DNA of 64,000 bases, taken from Sciscionella marina DSM 45152 (GTDB lineage: Bacteria; Actinomycetota; Actinomycetes; Mycobacteriales; Pseudonocardiaceae). The position numbers and the translations under genes are program-made. The stretch's first letter is position 1. The number at the start of each line of letters is the position of its first letter. Under the pieces are notes generated by a model, which ran no database searches, had not been told where the DNA came from, and saw only the letters and a list, made by a program, of their open reading frames with translations. Shown here in pieces: positions 9,004 through 17,570 of the stretch. The stretch lies in the NCBI RefSeq assembly GCF_000379465.1, contig NZ_KB905381.1, forward strand, positions 840,969 to 904,968, read 5' to 3'.

Positions 9004-9778
9004 CGGTGCACACCGCCTCGTACGCGGCCGCGGCCAGCGCGCGCCGCTCGCCGTGGTGCGGGGCCTCGGGCCGGACGCGAACCCGCATGGTCAACTCACC
9101 GGCCCGCAGCACCCGCGCGACCGAACGCACCAGACTGTCCTCGCCGATATAGGCCGGGACGGTGCTCGGTTCCCCGCGCTGCAGATAGTCGATGCGCACC
9201 GGGCGCACGGGCGCGCCCGCCTCGATCGCCGCCTGGAAGGCAGCGCGCCGGAAGGTTCCGCCTGGCGCCCGGCACCAGGTGGTCGCCGCGGGAAACACCA
9301 GAACCGAACGGCCCGCTCGCAAGGTCGTGGCCAGGCTGGCCACCGCGTCCGGGAGGGAGCGGATCGACCAGCGATCGATGAACACGGTGCCCGCCCTTGC
9401 CGCCTGCCCGCCGATCACCGGCCATTCCGCGATCTCGGCCTTGGCAAGCTGGCAGGTCTGTTCGATCGCGAGCAGCCCGGGAATGTCCAGCCAGGAGATG
9501 TGATTGGCCACCACGAGGGTTCCGGTTTCCGCGGGCACACTCAGCCGGGTGGCGTTCGTGTCCACGGTGACCTCGAGGGCGTCGAGCAGCGCGGCGGCCC
9601 GGGCGCCGACCGGACCGGTTCCGGTGAGCGAGGCCGTGGCCCCGCGCAACCGGCGCGCGGCGGTCAGCCTGCCGGTCTTCGGTGCGCGGTGCGCCACGCA
9701 ACCGGTGTCGCACGGCGAGCTGACCTGATAAGGGCCGGGCACCGCGGCCCGCGGCGTCGCAAGAGGGGTACGCAGCAT
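8996..9778 (-). CDS. PlsC-like 1-acyl-glycerol-3-phosphate acyltransferase family protein
   Basis: This 260-residue protein has the acyltransferase fold of the PlsC/LPLAT family, which moves acyl chains from acyl-CoA or ACP to lysophospholipids. The catalytic H-x4-D motif is present (NHISWLD, His93 and Asp98). The second motif, normally FPEGT, reads FPAATT at residues 162-167, so the usual Glu-Gly pair is Ala-Ala; the flanking residues (GTFRRAAFQAA, PVRPVRI) are normal. I set the start at ATG 9778; the frame stays open much further upstream, but that part lies antisense to a real kinase gene. It overlaps dedA by 8 bases. Activity may be altered. Confidence 0.85.
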   Translation of the reverse strand: MLRTPLATPRAAVPGPYQVSSPCDTGCVAHRAPKTGRLTAARRLRGATASLTGTGPVGARAAALLDALEVTVDTNATRLSVPAETGTLVVANHISWLDIPGLLAIEQTCQLAKAEIAEWPVIGGQAARAGTVFIDRWSIRSLPDAVASLATTLRAGRSVLVFPAATTWCRAPGGTFRRAAFQAAIEAGAPVRPVRIDYLQRGEPSTVPAYIGEDSLVRSVARVLRAGELTMRVRVRPEAPHHGERRALAAAAYEAVCTDV

Positions 9779-9979
9779 GTTCACGTCGTCACGATCACAG
9801 TTCTCGAAGTGCCCCGGCGTCCGGGAACGCCCTGAATGAGCCCGGATACCCGACCCTGATCGACCATGCCCGTGAGTCAACCCGAGCACCGATTTCGTGC
9901 GCATTGACCCAGCCACGAGAACTCGGGGTATGGCTAGCTCTACCGCGGGTTCGGCGCCGTTCTGGCTACGCTGCAGCAC

Positions 9980-11140
9980 GTGCCCGTCGACACCGCGCTC
10001 GAGGCCGTGGCCCAGCGCCCGCTGCAGTTCCTCGGCTCCTCGTGGCCGTGGCGCGCGGTGCTGTACGTGCTCGGCGGGGTTCCGCTCGCCATCGGCACCA
10101 TAATGCTGACCACCGCGGTGAGCGGGGGCACGGACAACGAGCCGCTGTTCTACGGGCTCGCCGCGGCGTTGATCCTGCTGTCCTGTCTGTTCGGTGGCCG
10201 AGTCGAACGGCTGCGCAACCGATTGGTGGACCGGGTTCCGCTGCCCCGGCCCGACCGGCTGGGGCTGCGCGAACTGGGGTACATCGCGGTGTCCGCGCTC
10301 GCGCTGTACCTGATCGACGTGATGCTCGGGGTCATTCTCTTCGGTATCCCGGTGCTGTGCCTGAGCATGCCATGGCAGCCGAACCTGTTGCTGGCGATCC
10401 GCATCGTCGGTTTCCCGATCGGGCTTTTCCTGCTGCCGCTCGCCGCGTACGCGCTCACCGCGTGGGCCGGTGCGCGGGCCGCGATGACCCGCGCCATCCT
10501 CGCGCCCGGCGAGGCCGAGCTCGGCGAGGTGCTGCGCTCCCGGGCCCGGCTGGTGGATGTGTTCGAGGCTCAGGCCCGCCGTATCGAGCGCGATCTGCAC
10601 GACGGGGCACAGCAACGGCTCGTGGCGCTCACCGTGAAGCTCGGGCTCGCTAAACTCGGGGTGCCCCAGGGATCCACCGCGGCACGGGACCTCGACGAGG
10701 CGCACGAGCAGGCCAAGCTCGCGCTCGCCGAGATCCGCGAACTGATCAGGGGAGTGCATCCGCAGGTGCTCACCGACCGCGGGCTGCCCGCCGCCGTGCA
10801 GGACATCGCGGGCCGCTCCCCGGTGCCGGTCGAAGTGGCGCTCGAACTCGGCGCGCGGCTGCCGGTACCGGTCGAGGTCGCCGCCTACTATGTGGTCAGC
10901 GAGGCGTTGACGAACGTGGCCAAGCACAGCGCGGCGAGCCGTTGCTGGGTCCACGGTGAGCTGCACGACAGCCGGTTGCGCATGATCATCGGGGACGACG
11001 GGGTCGGTGGTGCCGATCCACAGGCGGGCACCGGGATCACCGGGCTCGGTGACCGGGTCGCCGTCGCCGGTGGCACGCTGGCGCTGCACAGTCCGCGGGG
11101 CGGCCCGACCGAACTACGGATGGAGATTCCGTGCGCATAG
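9980..11140 (+). CDS. NarL-type sensor histidine kinase with N-terminal membrane sensor
   Basis: This 386-residue membrane kinase has four hydrophobic segments in the first ~170 residues (putative sensor domain), then a HisKA_3 domain with ERDLHDGAQQR (phosphoacceptor His207). A HATPase_c domain follows, with SEALTNVAKHS, GDDGVGGAD and GTGITGLGDRVAVAGG boxes. It should phosphorylate the response regulator encoded next, with which it overlaps by 10 bases. Start GTG 9980 is the best candidate in frame. A TTGACC at 9904-9909 with TATGGC about 19 bases later could be its promoter, but the spacing is loose. The signal sensed is unknown. Confidence 0.9.
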   Translation: MPVDTALEAVAQRPLQFLGSSWPWRAVLYVLGGVPLAIGTIMLTTAVSGGTDNEPLFYGLAAALILLSCLFGGRVERLRNRLVDRVPLPRPDRLGLRELGYIAVSALALYLIDVMLGVILFGIPVLCLSMPWQPNLLLAIRIVGFPIGLFLLPLAAYALTAWAGARAAMTRAILAPGEAELGEVLRSRARLVDVFEAQARRIERDLHDGAQQRLVALTVKLGLAKLGVPQGSTAARDLDEAHEQAKLALAEIRELIRGVHPQVLTDRGLPAAVQDIAGRSPVPVEVALELGARLPVPVEVAAYYVVSEALTNVAKHSAASRCWVHGELHDSRLRMIIGDDGVGGADPQAGTGITGLGDRVAVAGGTLALHSPRGGPTELRMEIPCA

Positions 11141-11775
11141 CGGTAGCCGAGGACGCGGTACTGATGCGGGCCGGGCTGGCCGAACTGCTCTCCCGGTTCG
11201 GCCACGAGGTGGTCGCCTCGGTCGCGGCCGGGGAGGAACTGGTGGCCGCGGTGCGCGCCACCGAGGTGGACATCGTGATCACCGATGTCCGGATGCCGCC
11301 CGGTTACGGCGATGAGGGGATTCGCGCCGCCCTCACGCTGCGCGCCGAATCACCCGCGCTGCCGATCGTCGTGCTCTCCCAGTACGTCGAACAGACCTAT
11401 GCCAGCGAGCTGCTCGACTCCGGAGACGGGAAAGCGGTCGGATATCTGCTCAAGGACCGAGTCGGTGATGTCGAGGAGTTCGCCGCCGATATCGGCAGGA
11501 TCGCCGAGGGCGGCACGGTGATCGATCCCGAGGTGGTGCGCCAGTTGCTCAGCCACCGCAAGGATCCGCTGCACCGGCTCACCGCGCGGGAACTCGAGGT
11601 GCTCGCGCTCATGGCCGAGGGGCGCTCGAACGCGGCGATCGCCAGGGGGCTTGTGGTCAGTGACGCCGCGGTGTCCAAACACATCGCGAGCATCTTCACC
11701 AAGCTCGATCTCGCGCAGGCCGAGGACGACCATCGCCGGGTGCGCGCGGTGCTCGCCTATCTGCGGGCGCGGTGA
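11131..11775 (+). CDS. NarL/LuxR-family response regulator
   Basis: This 214-residue regulator has a receiver domain (acidic residues E7/D8, phospho-acceptor Asp52 in VITDVRMPP, conserved Lys near residue 109 in YLLKDR). A C-terminal LuxR helix-turn-helix follows (LTARELEVLALMAEGRSNAAI, SKHIASIFTKL). It is the cognate partner of the kinase encoded just upstream; GTG 11131 overlaps the kinase gene by 10 bases. The stop overlaps the next gene by 4 bases (GTGA), so the dehydrogenase at 11772 is in the same operon. Target genes are not evident from sequence. Confidence 0.92.
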   Translation: MRIAVAEDAVLMRAGLAELLSRFGHEVVASVAAGEELVAAVRATEVDIVITDVRMPPGYGDEGIRAALTLRAESPALPIVVLSQYVEQTYASELLDSGDGKAVGYLLKDRVGDVEEFAADIGRIAEGGTVIDPEVVRQLLSHRKDPLHRLTARELEVLALMAEGRSNAAIARGLVVSDAAVSKHIASIFTKLDLAQAEDDHRRVRAVLAYLRAR

Positions 11776-12698
11776 ATCCGGTGCCGCCTTCCACGAACCG
11801 GGTGCTCGTGCCCTGGCCGGAGATCCGGGACCGGCTCGAGGGGGTCACCGCCGAGATCTACGACGGTGACCGCCCGCCGCCCGCGGACCTCTCGGATGTG
11901 GTGGCCTGCGTGCTGCCCTACGACAAGGGAACCGCGCCCGCCGAACTGCTTTCCCGTCCCATGCCGGAATTGGGGTTCGTGCAGGCGCTTTCGGCCGGGG
12001 TGGAGAAGCTGCTCCCGCTCGTGGGCCCGGATGTGGTGCTGTGCAACGGGCGTGGGCTGCACGATGCGAGCGTTGCCGAGCACGCTCTCGGGCTCGTCCT
12101 TGCCGCGCAACGGGATGTGCCGCGCTGGGTGCGTCAGCAGTGGACCGGGAGCTGGGCGCGGGCGCACACCCGCTCGTTGATCGACGCCACGGTGGTGATC
12201 CTCGGTTACGGTTCGATCGGCGCGGCGATCGAGACCCGGCTGCGTGCCTGTGGCGCCACGGTGGTTCCGGTGGCGAACCGGGCGCGGCCGGAGACCGGGG
12301 TGTACGGGGTCGCCGAACTGGTGGAGATCCTGCCGCGCGCCGACATCCTCGTGCTCGTTCTCCCGGACAGTGCGGGGACGCGCGGACTGCTCGACGCCGC
12401 ACGGCTCGCCCTGCTCCCGGATGACGCGCTCGTGGTGAACGTCGGCAGGGGCCGCACCGTGGACACCGAGGCGCTGTTCGCCGAGACCGCGAGCGGGCGG
12501 TTGCGGGCCGCGCTCGATGTGACCGATCCGGAACCGTTGCCGCCCGGACATCGATTGTGGACGGTGGACGGAGTGCTGATCACCCCGCACGTGGCGGGCG
12601 GCTCGGCGAGTTTCTATCCGCGCGCCGCCGACTTCGCGGTCGCCCAGCTGCGCCGGTTCGCGGCGGGGGAGCCGTTGGAGAACATCGTCGAACGCTGA
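11772..12698 (+). CDS. D-isomer-specific 2-hydroxyacid dehydrogenase
   Basis: This 308-residue NAD(P)-dependent oxidoreductase interconverts 2-hydroxy- and 2-oxo-acids. The Rossmann motif GYGSIG is near residue 144. The catalytic triad of the family is visible: Arg in NVGRGRTVDT, Glu in DVTDPEPLP, and His in TPHVAGGS near 275. The N-terminal catalytic lobe is short but complete. GTG 11772 overlaps the response regulator stop by 4 bases. Its substrate (glyoxylate/hydroxypyruvate, formate or other) is not determined. Confidence 0.9.
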   Translation: MNPVPPSTNRVLVPWPEIRDRLEGVTAEIYDGDRPPPADLSDVVACVLPYDKGTAPAELLSRPMPELGFVQALSAGVEKLLPLVGPDVVLCNGRGLHDASVAEHALGLVLAAQRDVPRWVRQQWTGSWARAHTRSLIDATVVILGYGSIGAAIETRLRACGATVVPVANRARPETGVYGVAELVEILPRADILVLVLPDSAGTRGLLDAARLALLPDDALVVNVGRGRTVDTEALFAETASGRLRAALDVTDPEPLPPGHRLWTVDGVLITPHVAGGSASFYPRAADFAVAQLRRFAAGEPLENIVER

Positions 12699-12755
12699 GT
12701 CGTCGAGCGCTGAGCAGTAGGCACCAGAGTGCCTCGGTACCTAATCGGCATACTT

Positions 12756-12790
12756 TGTATACAGTGCATCCACGATATGCATGGTGTACC
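12756..12790 (+). promoter_or_regulatory. Putative GntR operator pair
   Basis: TGTATACA (12756-12763) and GGTGTACC (12783-12790) share a GTNTAC core, are 27 bases apart and end directly at the GTG start of the GntR gene. A third relative, GGTACC, lies at about 12736. FCD-type GntR proteins commonly bind short palindromes of the form T-N-G-T-N3-A-C-N-A and repress themselves. Autoregulation is inferred from position. Confidence 0.45.
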
Positions 12791-13483
12791 GTGTCGACCG
12801 TGACCGAGCATCCGGTACGGGCCGAACCCACGTACACCACGCTGCGCGAGCTGATCGTGTCCGGGGAATACGCGCCCGGGCGGCGGATCACCGAGCTCGA
12901 ACTGTCCGAACGGCTCGCGGTGAGCCGCACCCCCGTCCGGGAGGCACTGCGCGTGCTCGCCGGAGACGGCCTGGTGCGCCCGGAGAAGCGCGGGGTCGCC
13001 GTGGTCGCGCTGGACGAGAAGGCGGTGCACGAGGCCTACTGGGTGCGCGCCGGTCTCGAAGCGCTCACCGCCGAATTGACCGCACTGCGCCAGCGCCAGG
13101 GGGAGCTCTCGCCCGCGGCGCTGCACCGCTTGCGGACCCAGGCCGAGCGCACCGACGAACTCACCGAGCGCGGTGACCTCGCCGAAGCCGTCGAGCAGAA
13201 CCGCGCCTTCCATCGGATGATCGCCGAACTCGCCGACAACGCCATCGCGCTCGGCATGCTCGACCGGATCTGGGACCAGATCGTGGTTTCCACCCGCGAA
13301 TCACTGCACGGGCAACGGTACGGCGAGCGCACCGAACAGGTCGGCGAGGAACACCGGCAGCTCATCGAGGCGATCGCCGAAGGCGAGCCGGACGAAGCGG
13401 CACGGCTCGCCCGTGCCCACGTACTCACCACCCTGGCGACCAACAACGCAGATGCCCGGCAGGGCGTGGAAGGAACACGCTGA
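12791..13483 (+). CDS. GntR-family transcriptional regulator, FadR/FCD subgroup
   Basis: This 230-residue repressor has an N-terminal winged helix-turn-helix (TLRELIVSGEYAPGRRITE then AVSRTPVREALRVLAGDGL, residues 15-65) and an all-helical FCD effector domain. Metal/ligand histidines of FCD proteins are seen in ENRAFHRM, EEHRQLIEAI and ARAHV. I chose GTG 12791: the frame is open upstream, but that part overlaps the dehydrogenase gene, and the wing begins about 12 residues after this start. The stop overlaps the start of the OsmC gene by one base (TGATG), so the two are co-translated. Confidence 0.9.
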   Translation: MSTVTEHPVRAEPTYTTLRELIVSGEYAPGRRITELELSERLAVSRTPVREALRVLAGDGLVRPEKRGVAVVALDEKAVHEAYWVRAGLEALTAELTALRQRQGELSPAALHRLRTQAERTDELTERGDLAEAVEQNRAFHRMIAELADNAIALGMLDRIWDQIVVSTRESLHGQRYGERTEQVGEEHRQLIEAIAEGEPDEAARLARAHVLTTLATNNADARQGVEGTR

Positions 13484-13962
13484 TGGAACGCGAGCACGAC
13501 TACCGGATCACCGTGGAGTGGACCGGGAACACCGGTGAGGGCACCGCGAGCTACCGCGGCTACGGGCGCGATCACGAGGTGCGCGCCGCGGGCAAGCCGA
13601 CCCTGCAGGGCAGCGCCGACCCCACCTTCCGTGGCGAGGCCGAACGATGGAACCCGGAGGACTTCCTCGTCGCGGCGCTCTCCGAATGCCACATGCTCAG
13701 CTACCTCGCGCTGTGCGCCCTCGAGGGCATCGTGGTGACCGCGTACACCGATCAGGCTCAGGGCACCATGCGCGAATCCGCGCGTGCCGGCGGGGCGTTC
13801 GCCGAGGTGGTACTCAACCCCGTGGTCACCGTGGCGAGCGAGGAGATGCGCGAGCGCGCCGAGGCGCTGCACGAGGACGCGCACCATCGCTGCTTCATCG
13901 CGAACTCGGTCAATTTCCCCGTCAAGACCCAGAGTTCCTGCCTGGTTCATTCCGTGGCGTGA
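13483..13962 (+). CDS. OsmC family protein
   Basis: This 159-residue protein belongs to the OsmC/Ohr superfamily of small thiol-dependent hydroperoxide reductases and relatives. The core motif NPEDFLVAALSECHMLSYL (residues 59-78) includes the first conserved Cys. The second typical position is occupied near the C-terminus by HHRCFIANSVNFPV, so the Cys pair looks present but the Ohr active-site arginine context is not clear. It is translationally coupled to the upstream GntR regulator (TGATG). Which peroxide or thiol substrate it uses is not shown by sequence. Confidence 0.88.
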   Translation: MEREHDYRITVEWTGNTGEGTASYRGYGRDHEVRAAGKPTLQGSADPTFRGEAERWNPEDFLVAALSECHMLSYLALCALEGIVVTAYTDQAQGTMRESARAGGAFAEVVLNPVVTVASEEMRERAEALHEDAHHRCFIANSVNFPVKTQSSCLVHSVA

Positions 13963-14046
13963 TCGGCAGGGGCGCGGCAAGAATCCTGTCCTGGGCGAGC
14001 CAGTCCGGCAGCATCGCGTCGACGGTTTCTCGCCAGGGACCGCTCG

Positions 14047-14399
14047 GTGCCCGATCCGGTTCTGGAGCCCTCTGCGTCCTGGAACTGGGACCGGAACTGG
14101 ACCTGCTGGCACGCCGTGCTCGGGGAGGACCTCGGCACCGACCGGATTCCGCCCGCGGCCGCACCCGGGCGCCTGCGGGACTTCACCGATCTCGCTCCCG
14201 CCGACATCGAGGTCGGCGAGCTCGACATCTTCCGGGACGAGTCTGTGGACTATGCGCGCGGGTTCTTCCAGGCGGGCATCGCCTGTGAGCTGCACGTGCT
14301 CGAAGGCGTCAGCCACGCACACGACCGGATCAGCGTCGAGATCGCGCGGTCAGCGAACGCACGCTCCGGGATCGGTGCCGGGTGCTCGCGGCGCTCTGA
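14047..14399 (+). pseudogene. Alpha/beta hydrolase (fold-3, HSL-like) C-terminal remnant with frameshift
   Basis: The translation from 14047 reads as the last third of an HSL-type esterase: DLAPADIEVGELDIFRDESV, then YARGFFQAGIACELHVLEGVSHAHD, where the Asp of DIFRDE and His of SHAHD correspond to the catalytic acid and histidine. Near 14344-14348 the reading frame breaks: the preceding frame runs on into unrelated sequence, whereas the -1 frame gives AVSERTLRDRCRVLAAL and a stop at 14397-14399, as expected for the family end. The nucleophile-containing N-terminal two thirds are absent; bases 13963-14046 show nothing recognisable. I call it a truncated, frameshifted pseudogene. Confidence 0.75.
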
Positions 14400-14427
14400 T
14401 TCCGCGGCTCGCCAAGGGTTCCGGGGT

Positions 14428-15246
14428 TCAGCCGACCGTGGCCAGCCGCGGGGAGCGCGCGCTCCACCGGCCCGCGGTGCGCTCGATCTCCACCGAGTGT
14501 GCGAAGCATTCGCTGACCAGATCCGTGGTGATGACTTCTTCGGCGGCCCCACTGGCCAGGCGCGCGCCCTCGCGCAGCAACAGGGCATGCGTGGTGCTCG
14601 CGGGCAGTTCCTCCAGGTGATGGGTGACGAGCACGCTGGCCAGTTCGGGATGCCCGGCGCGCAGCCCGTCGATCGCGGTGAGCAGCTGTTCCCGTGCCGC
14701 GAGGTCGAGCCCGGTCGCGGGTTCGTCGAGTAGTAGCAGCCGAGGTTTGGGCATGAGCGCGCGAGCGATCAGGGTCCTGCCGCGCTCGCCCTGGGACAGG
14801 GTCGGCCAGCGCTCCTCGCGGTTGCCCGTCATCCCGAGCATGTCGAGCAGTTCGCCTGCCTGCGCGCGTTCCGCCGGGCTCGGTGACCAGCGGGGCACGA
14901 GCTCGGTGGTGTTGGTGATCCCGGTGAGCACTACCTCGAACACGGTGAGCGGGGTGCCGAGCGGGTGCCGCGGATTGACGTGGCCGATGTGGCTGCGCAG
15001 TTCGCGCATGTCCACCTTGCCGAGCTGATTTCCGAGCACGTGCACGGTGCCGCGGGTGGGGTGGGTGACTGCGCCGAGCAGGCCGAGCAGGGTGCTCTTG
15101 CCCGCGCCGTTCGGGCCGAGCAGCGCCCAGTGCTCGCCCTCGCGCACGGCGATGTCGATGCCGTTCAGCAGGAGTTTGCCGTTGCGCACCAGGTCCACGC
15201 CCTCGGTGCGCAGTACCGCGGTTCCGGTCATCGACCTACCAATCAT
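14428..15246 (-). CDS. ABC transporter ATP-binding protein (orphan)
   Basis: This 272-residue ABC ATPase has Walker A GPNGAGKST at residues 44-52, signature LSQGERGR, Walker B RLLLLDEPATGLD, and an H-loop in LVTHHLEELP. No permease or binding protein gene is nearby, so its partner is unknown; the overall form resembles ModF/YbbL-like stand-alone ATPases. ATG 15246 overlaps the stop of the upstream LysR gene by one base (TGATG), which favours this start over ATG 15231. Its downstream neighbour is the hydrolase remnant on the other strand. Confidence 0.88.
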   Translation of the reverse strand: MIGRSMTGTAVLRTEGVDLVRNGKLLLNGIDIAVREGEHWALLGPNGAGKSTLLGLLGAVTHPTRGTVHVLGNQLGKVDMRELRSHIGHVNPRHPLGTPLTVFEVVLTGITNTTELVPRWSPSPAERAQAGELLDMLGMTGNREERWPTLSQGERGRTLIARALMPKPRLLLLDEPATGLDLAAREQLLTAIDGLRAGHPELASVLVTHHLEELPASTTHALLLREGARLASGAAEEVITTDLVSECFAHSVEIERTAGRWSARSPRLATVG

Positions 15247-16154
15247 CAGACGTCTGAGCTATCGGCGAGTGTAGTCGGCCCGGATCCTGGGACACCATGG
15301 CTTGTGATGAAGGCGCGGAACCGGTGCGCCGTCCGGGTGGTGTGCCGCGAACCGTGCCAGGCGAGCCCGATCGTGCGGTACGCGCCGCTGTCGCTGATCC
15401 GCACCAGCCGGGTACCGGCCACGGCGGGACCGGGCAGCACCGCGATCCCGATACCCGAGGCGACGAGCCCGCCGATGGTCGCGAGCTCGGTGCTCTCCAT
15501 CGCGATGTCCGGGCGCACCCCGGCGGCGGCGAGCAGCCGATCGGTGATCTGGCGCAGGCCGAATTCGGGGCGCAGCAACACGAACTGCTCCTGCGCGAGT
15601 TCGGCGAGGCTGACCGAATCGCGCCCGGCGAGCGGATGCTGTCCGGGAAACGCGAGCCAGAGCCGCTGGGTGCGCAACGGGAACCACTCGATGTCCGGGG
15701 CCCGCGGTTCCGGGCTGGTGACGATCAGGTCGACGCTGCCCTCGCGCAGCGCGGCGAGTACCGCGTCCGCGGAATCCGAACGCAGCAGGAAGCGGGTCTC
15801 CGGCGCGCTCGGGCGGTAGGTGCTGATCAGCTCGGGCACCAGCCAGGAACCGAAGGAGTGCGGGAAGGCGAGGCTGACGGTGCCGCATCCCGGGTCGAGC
15901 ATCGCCGCGATCCGGTCCTGTCCGGTGGCCAGTTCGTCCAGGGCGCGCCGGGCGTAGGTGCGGAACACCTCGCCGTACTCGTTGAGCCGCAAGCGATGGC
16001 TCTCCCGGTCGAACAGCGGTGCGCCGAGTCGCCGCTCCAGCCGGGCGATGGCCCTGGACAGCGTCGGCTGGGTGATGTGCAGCATGGCGGCGGCATCGGT
16101 GACGTGCTCGGTCTCGGCCAGAATGAGGAACCAGCGCAGCTCGTCGACCGTCAC
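15246..16154 (-). CDS. LysR-family transcriptional regulator
   Basis: This 302-residue LTTR has an N-terminal winged helix (VDELRWFLILAETEHVTDAAAMLHITQPTLSRAIARLERRLG) and a periplasmic-binding-like effector domain. GTG 16154 places the helix-turn-helix at the usual distance from the start; the open frame continues upstream but through the divergent promoter. It is transcribed divergently from the MaoC/CitE/CoA-transferase operon across an 82-base gap containing a T-N11-A palindrome, the usual arrangement for a LysR activator of that operon. In itaconate-degradation clusters the regulator is also a divergent LysR protein. Confidence 0.9.
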   Translation of the reverse strand: MTVDELRWFLILAETEHVTDAAAMLHITQPTLSRAIARLERRLGAPLFDRESHRLRLNEYGEVFRTYARRALDELATGQDRIAAMLDPGCGTVSLAFPHSFGSWLVPELISTYRPSAPETRFLLRSDSADAVLAALREGSVDLIVTSPEPRAPDIEWFPLRTQRLWLAFPGQHPLAGRDSVSLAELAQEQFVLLRPEFGLRQITDRLLAAAGVRPDIAMESTELATIGGLVASGIGIAVLPGPAVAGTRLVRISDSGAYRTIGLAWHGSRHTTRTAHRFRAFITSHGVPGSGPTTLADSSDV

Positions 16155-16164
16155 GCCGGTGATG

Positions 16165-16179
16165 ATACGTCGCACGTAT
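16165..16179. promoter_or_regulatory. LysR-type operator palindrome
   Basis: ATACGT-CGC-ACGTAT is a perfect 6-bp-arm palindrome and contains the T-N11-A core typical of LysR boxes (T at 16166, A at 16178). It lies 11 bases before the LysR start and 58 before the maoC start, suited to control both genes. Confidence 0.7.
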
Positions 16180-16236
16180 GGACCAGTTCGGCTTCGGTCA
16201 TTTCCGTTATCCGCGCGCCGCGACGATGCTGAGGGC

Positions 16237-16773
16237 ATGAGTGAACAGACAGCGACCATCGCCTGGCAGGGGCGCTATTTCGAGGACTTCACCGTCGGGG
16301 AGGTCTACCGGCACCCGCTCGGGCGCACGGTCACGACCACGGACAACAGCTGGCTCACCCTGCTGACGCAGAACTCGGCGCCGCTGCACTTCGACGCGCA
16401 CTACGCGAAGCAGACCCAGTTCGGCAAGCCACTGGTGGACTCCACGTTCACCCTGGCCCTGGTCACCGGGCAGAGCGTCACCGATGTCTCCCAGCATGTC
16501 CTGGCCAACCTCGCCTGGGACAAGGTCCGGCTGCCGCATCCGGTCTTCGAGGGGGACACGATCTATTCGCAGTCCGAGGTGTTGTCCACCCGGGACTCGA
16601 AATCCCATCCGGAAGCGGGCATCGTGCGGGTGCGCACCATCGGTTACAACCAGCGAGGTGAGATCGTGATCACGTTCGAGCGCACGGTGATGGTCTACCG
16701 GCGTGGGCACGGCCCGGAGTTCGGCACCGTGGAACCGGTGTGGGACGAGCACGCGCGGAAGGCGATCCGGTGA
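16237..16773 (+). CDS. MaoC-like hydratase, candidate itaconyl-CoA hydratase
   Basis: This 178-residue hot-dog-fold MaoC dehydratase has the hydratase-2 type catalytic stretch in TTDNSWLTLLTQNSAPLHFDAHYAK (residues ~29-53; Asp and His dyad expected there) and the PLVDSTFTLALVTG helix. Start ATG 16237 is preceded by GAGGG. It heads an operon with a CitE-type lyase (GTGA overlap) and a CoA-transferase. MaoC/CitE pairs of this kind hydrate itaconyl-CoA or mesaconyl-CoA to citramalyl-CoA. The itaconate role is inferred from the three-gene set. Confidence 0.85.
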   Translation: MSEQTATIAWQGRYFEDFTVGEVYRHPLGRTVTTTDNSWLTLLTQNSAPLHFDAHYAKQTQFGKPLVDSTFTLALVTGQSVTDVSQHVLANLAWDKVRLPHPVFEGDTIYSQSEVLSTRDSKSHPEAGIVRVRTIGYNQRGEIVITFERTVMVYRRGHGPEFGTVEPVWDEHARKAIR

Positions 16774-17570
16774 GCGCGCCGAGGTCCTGGCTCTTCGTTC
16801 CCGGTGATCGTGCGGAACGGTTCGCCAAGGCGGCCGCGAGCGGGACCGATGCGGTGGTCTGTGATCTGGAAGACGCCGTTTCCGCCGAGCACAAGGCATC
16901 CGCGCGCACCGCGGTCGCGGAGTGGGTGCGCGAGCACGAGGCCTGTGTCCGGGTCAACGGGACCGGGACCGAGTGGCACACCGAGGACATCGCCGCGCTG
17001 GCCGGGGCGCCCGGACTGCGCGGGGTCATGCTGCCGAAAAGCGAACAGGTCGACCAGTTGCATCAGGTGCACCGCGCGAGCGGGGGAACGCCGGTGATCG
17101 CGCTGGTGGAGTCCGCGCTCGGGGTGCACGAGGCCACCTCGATCGCCCGGGTGCCCGGCGTTGCGCGGCTCGCGTTCGGTTCACTGGATTTCGGTCTGGA
17201 CGCGGGGATCGAGGTGGGCTGGGAGGAACTGCTCTACGCGCGCTCGCGGATCGTGCTCGCCTCGCGGGTCGCCGGTATTCCTGCCCCGGTCGACGGGGTG
17301 ACCACGGCGCTCGATGACGCGGAACTCCTTGCCCGGGAAGCGAATGCGGCGCACCGGCTCGGTTTCGGCGGCAAGCTGGCGATCCATCCGAGCCAGGTGC
17401 CCGGGATCAACGCGGCGTTCCGCCCGGCCGCCGAACAACTCGAGTGGGCGCGTTCGGTGCTGGCCGCGGTCGCCGAATCCGGCACCTCCGCGGTACGGGT
17501 GAACGGCCAGATGATCGACAAACCGCGCGTGGAACTCGCGCGCAGGCTCCTCGAGGAGGAAGGACAGTGA
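16770..17570 (+). CDS. HpcH/HpaI (CitE-like) CoA-ester lyase, candidate citramalyl-CoA lyase
   Basis: This 266-residue TIM-barrel lyase cleaves beta-hydroxyacyl-CoA esters (malyl- or citramalyl-CoA) to acetyl-CoA plus a 2-oxo acid. Family landmarks: SWLFVPGDRAERFAKA at the N-terminus, VVCDLEDAVSAEHK (Mg-binding Glu/Asp), the VALVESALGVHEA strand with catalytic Glu, and LAFGSLDFGLD. GTG 16770 shares GTGA with the maoC stop, and the stop shares TGATG with the CoA-transferase start. If the operon degrades itaconate, it would yield acetyl-CoA and pyruvate. Confidence 0.88.
   Translation: MSAPRSWLFVPGDRAERFAKAAASGTDAVVCDLEDAVSAEHKASARTAVAEWVREHEACVRVNGTGTEWHTEDIAALAGAPGLRGVMLPKSEQVDQLHQVHRASGGTPVIALVESALGVHEATSIARVPGVARLAFGSLDFGLDAGIEVGWEELLYARSRIVLASRVAGIPAPVDGVTTALDDAELLAREANAAHRLGFGGKLAIHPSQVPGINAAFRPAAEQLEWARSVLAAVAESGTSAVRVNGQMIDKPRVELARRLLEEEGQ

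Noticed and set aside
9779-11089. N-terminal extension of the PlsC-like gene
   Set aside because: The frame is open but antisense to the sensor kinase, and the acyltransferase fold is complete from 9778.
13922-14164. Minus-strand frame with a protein-like end (PWRETVDAMLPDWLAQDRILAAPLP)
   Set aside because: It lies antisense to the hydrolase remnant, has no start with a ribosome site, and matches no family I know.
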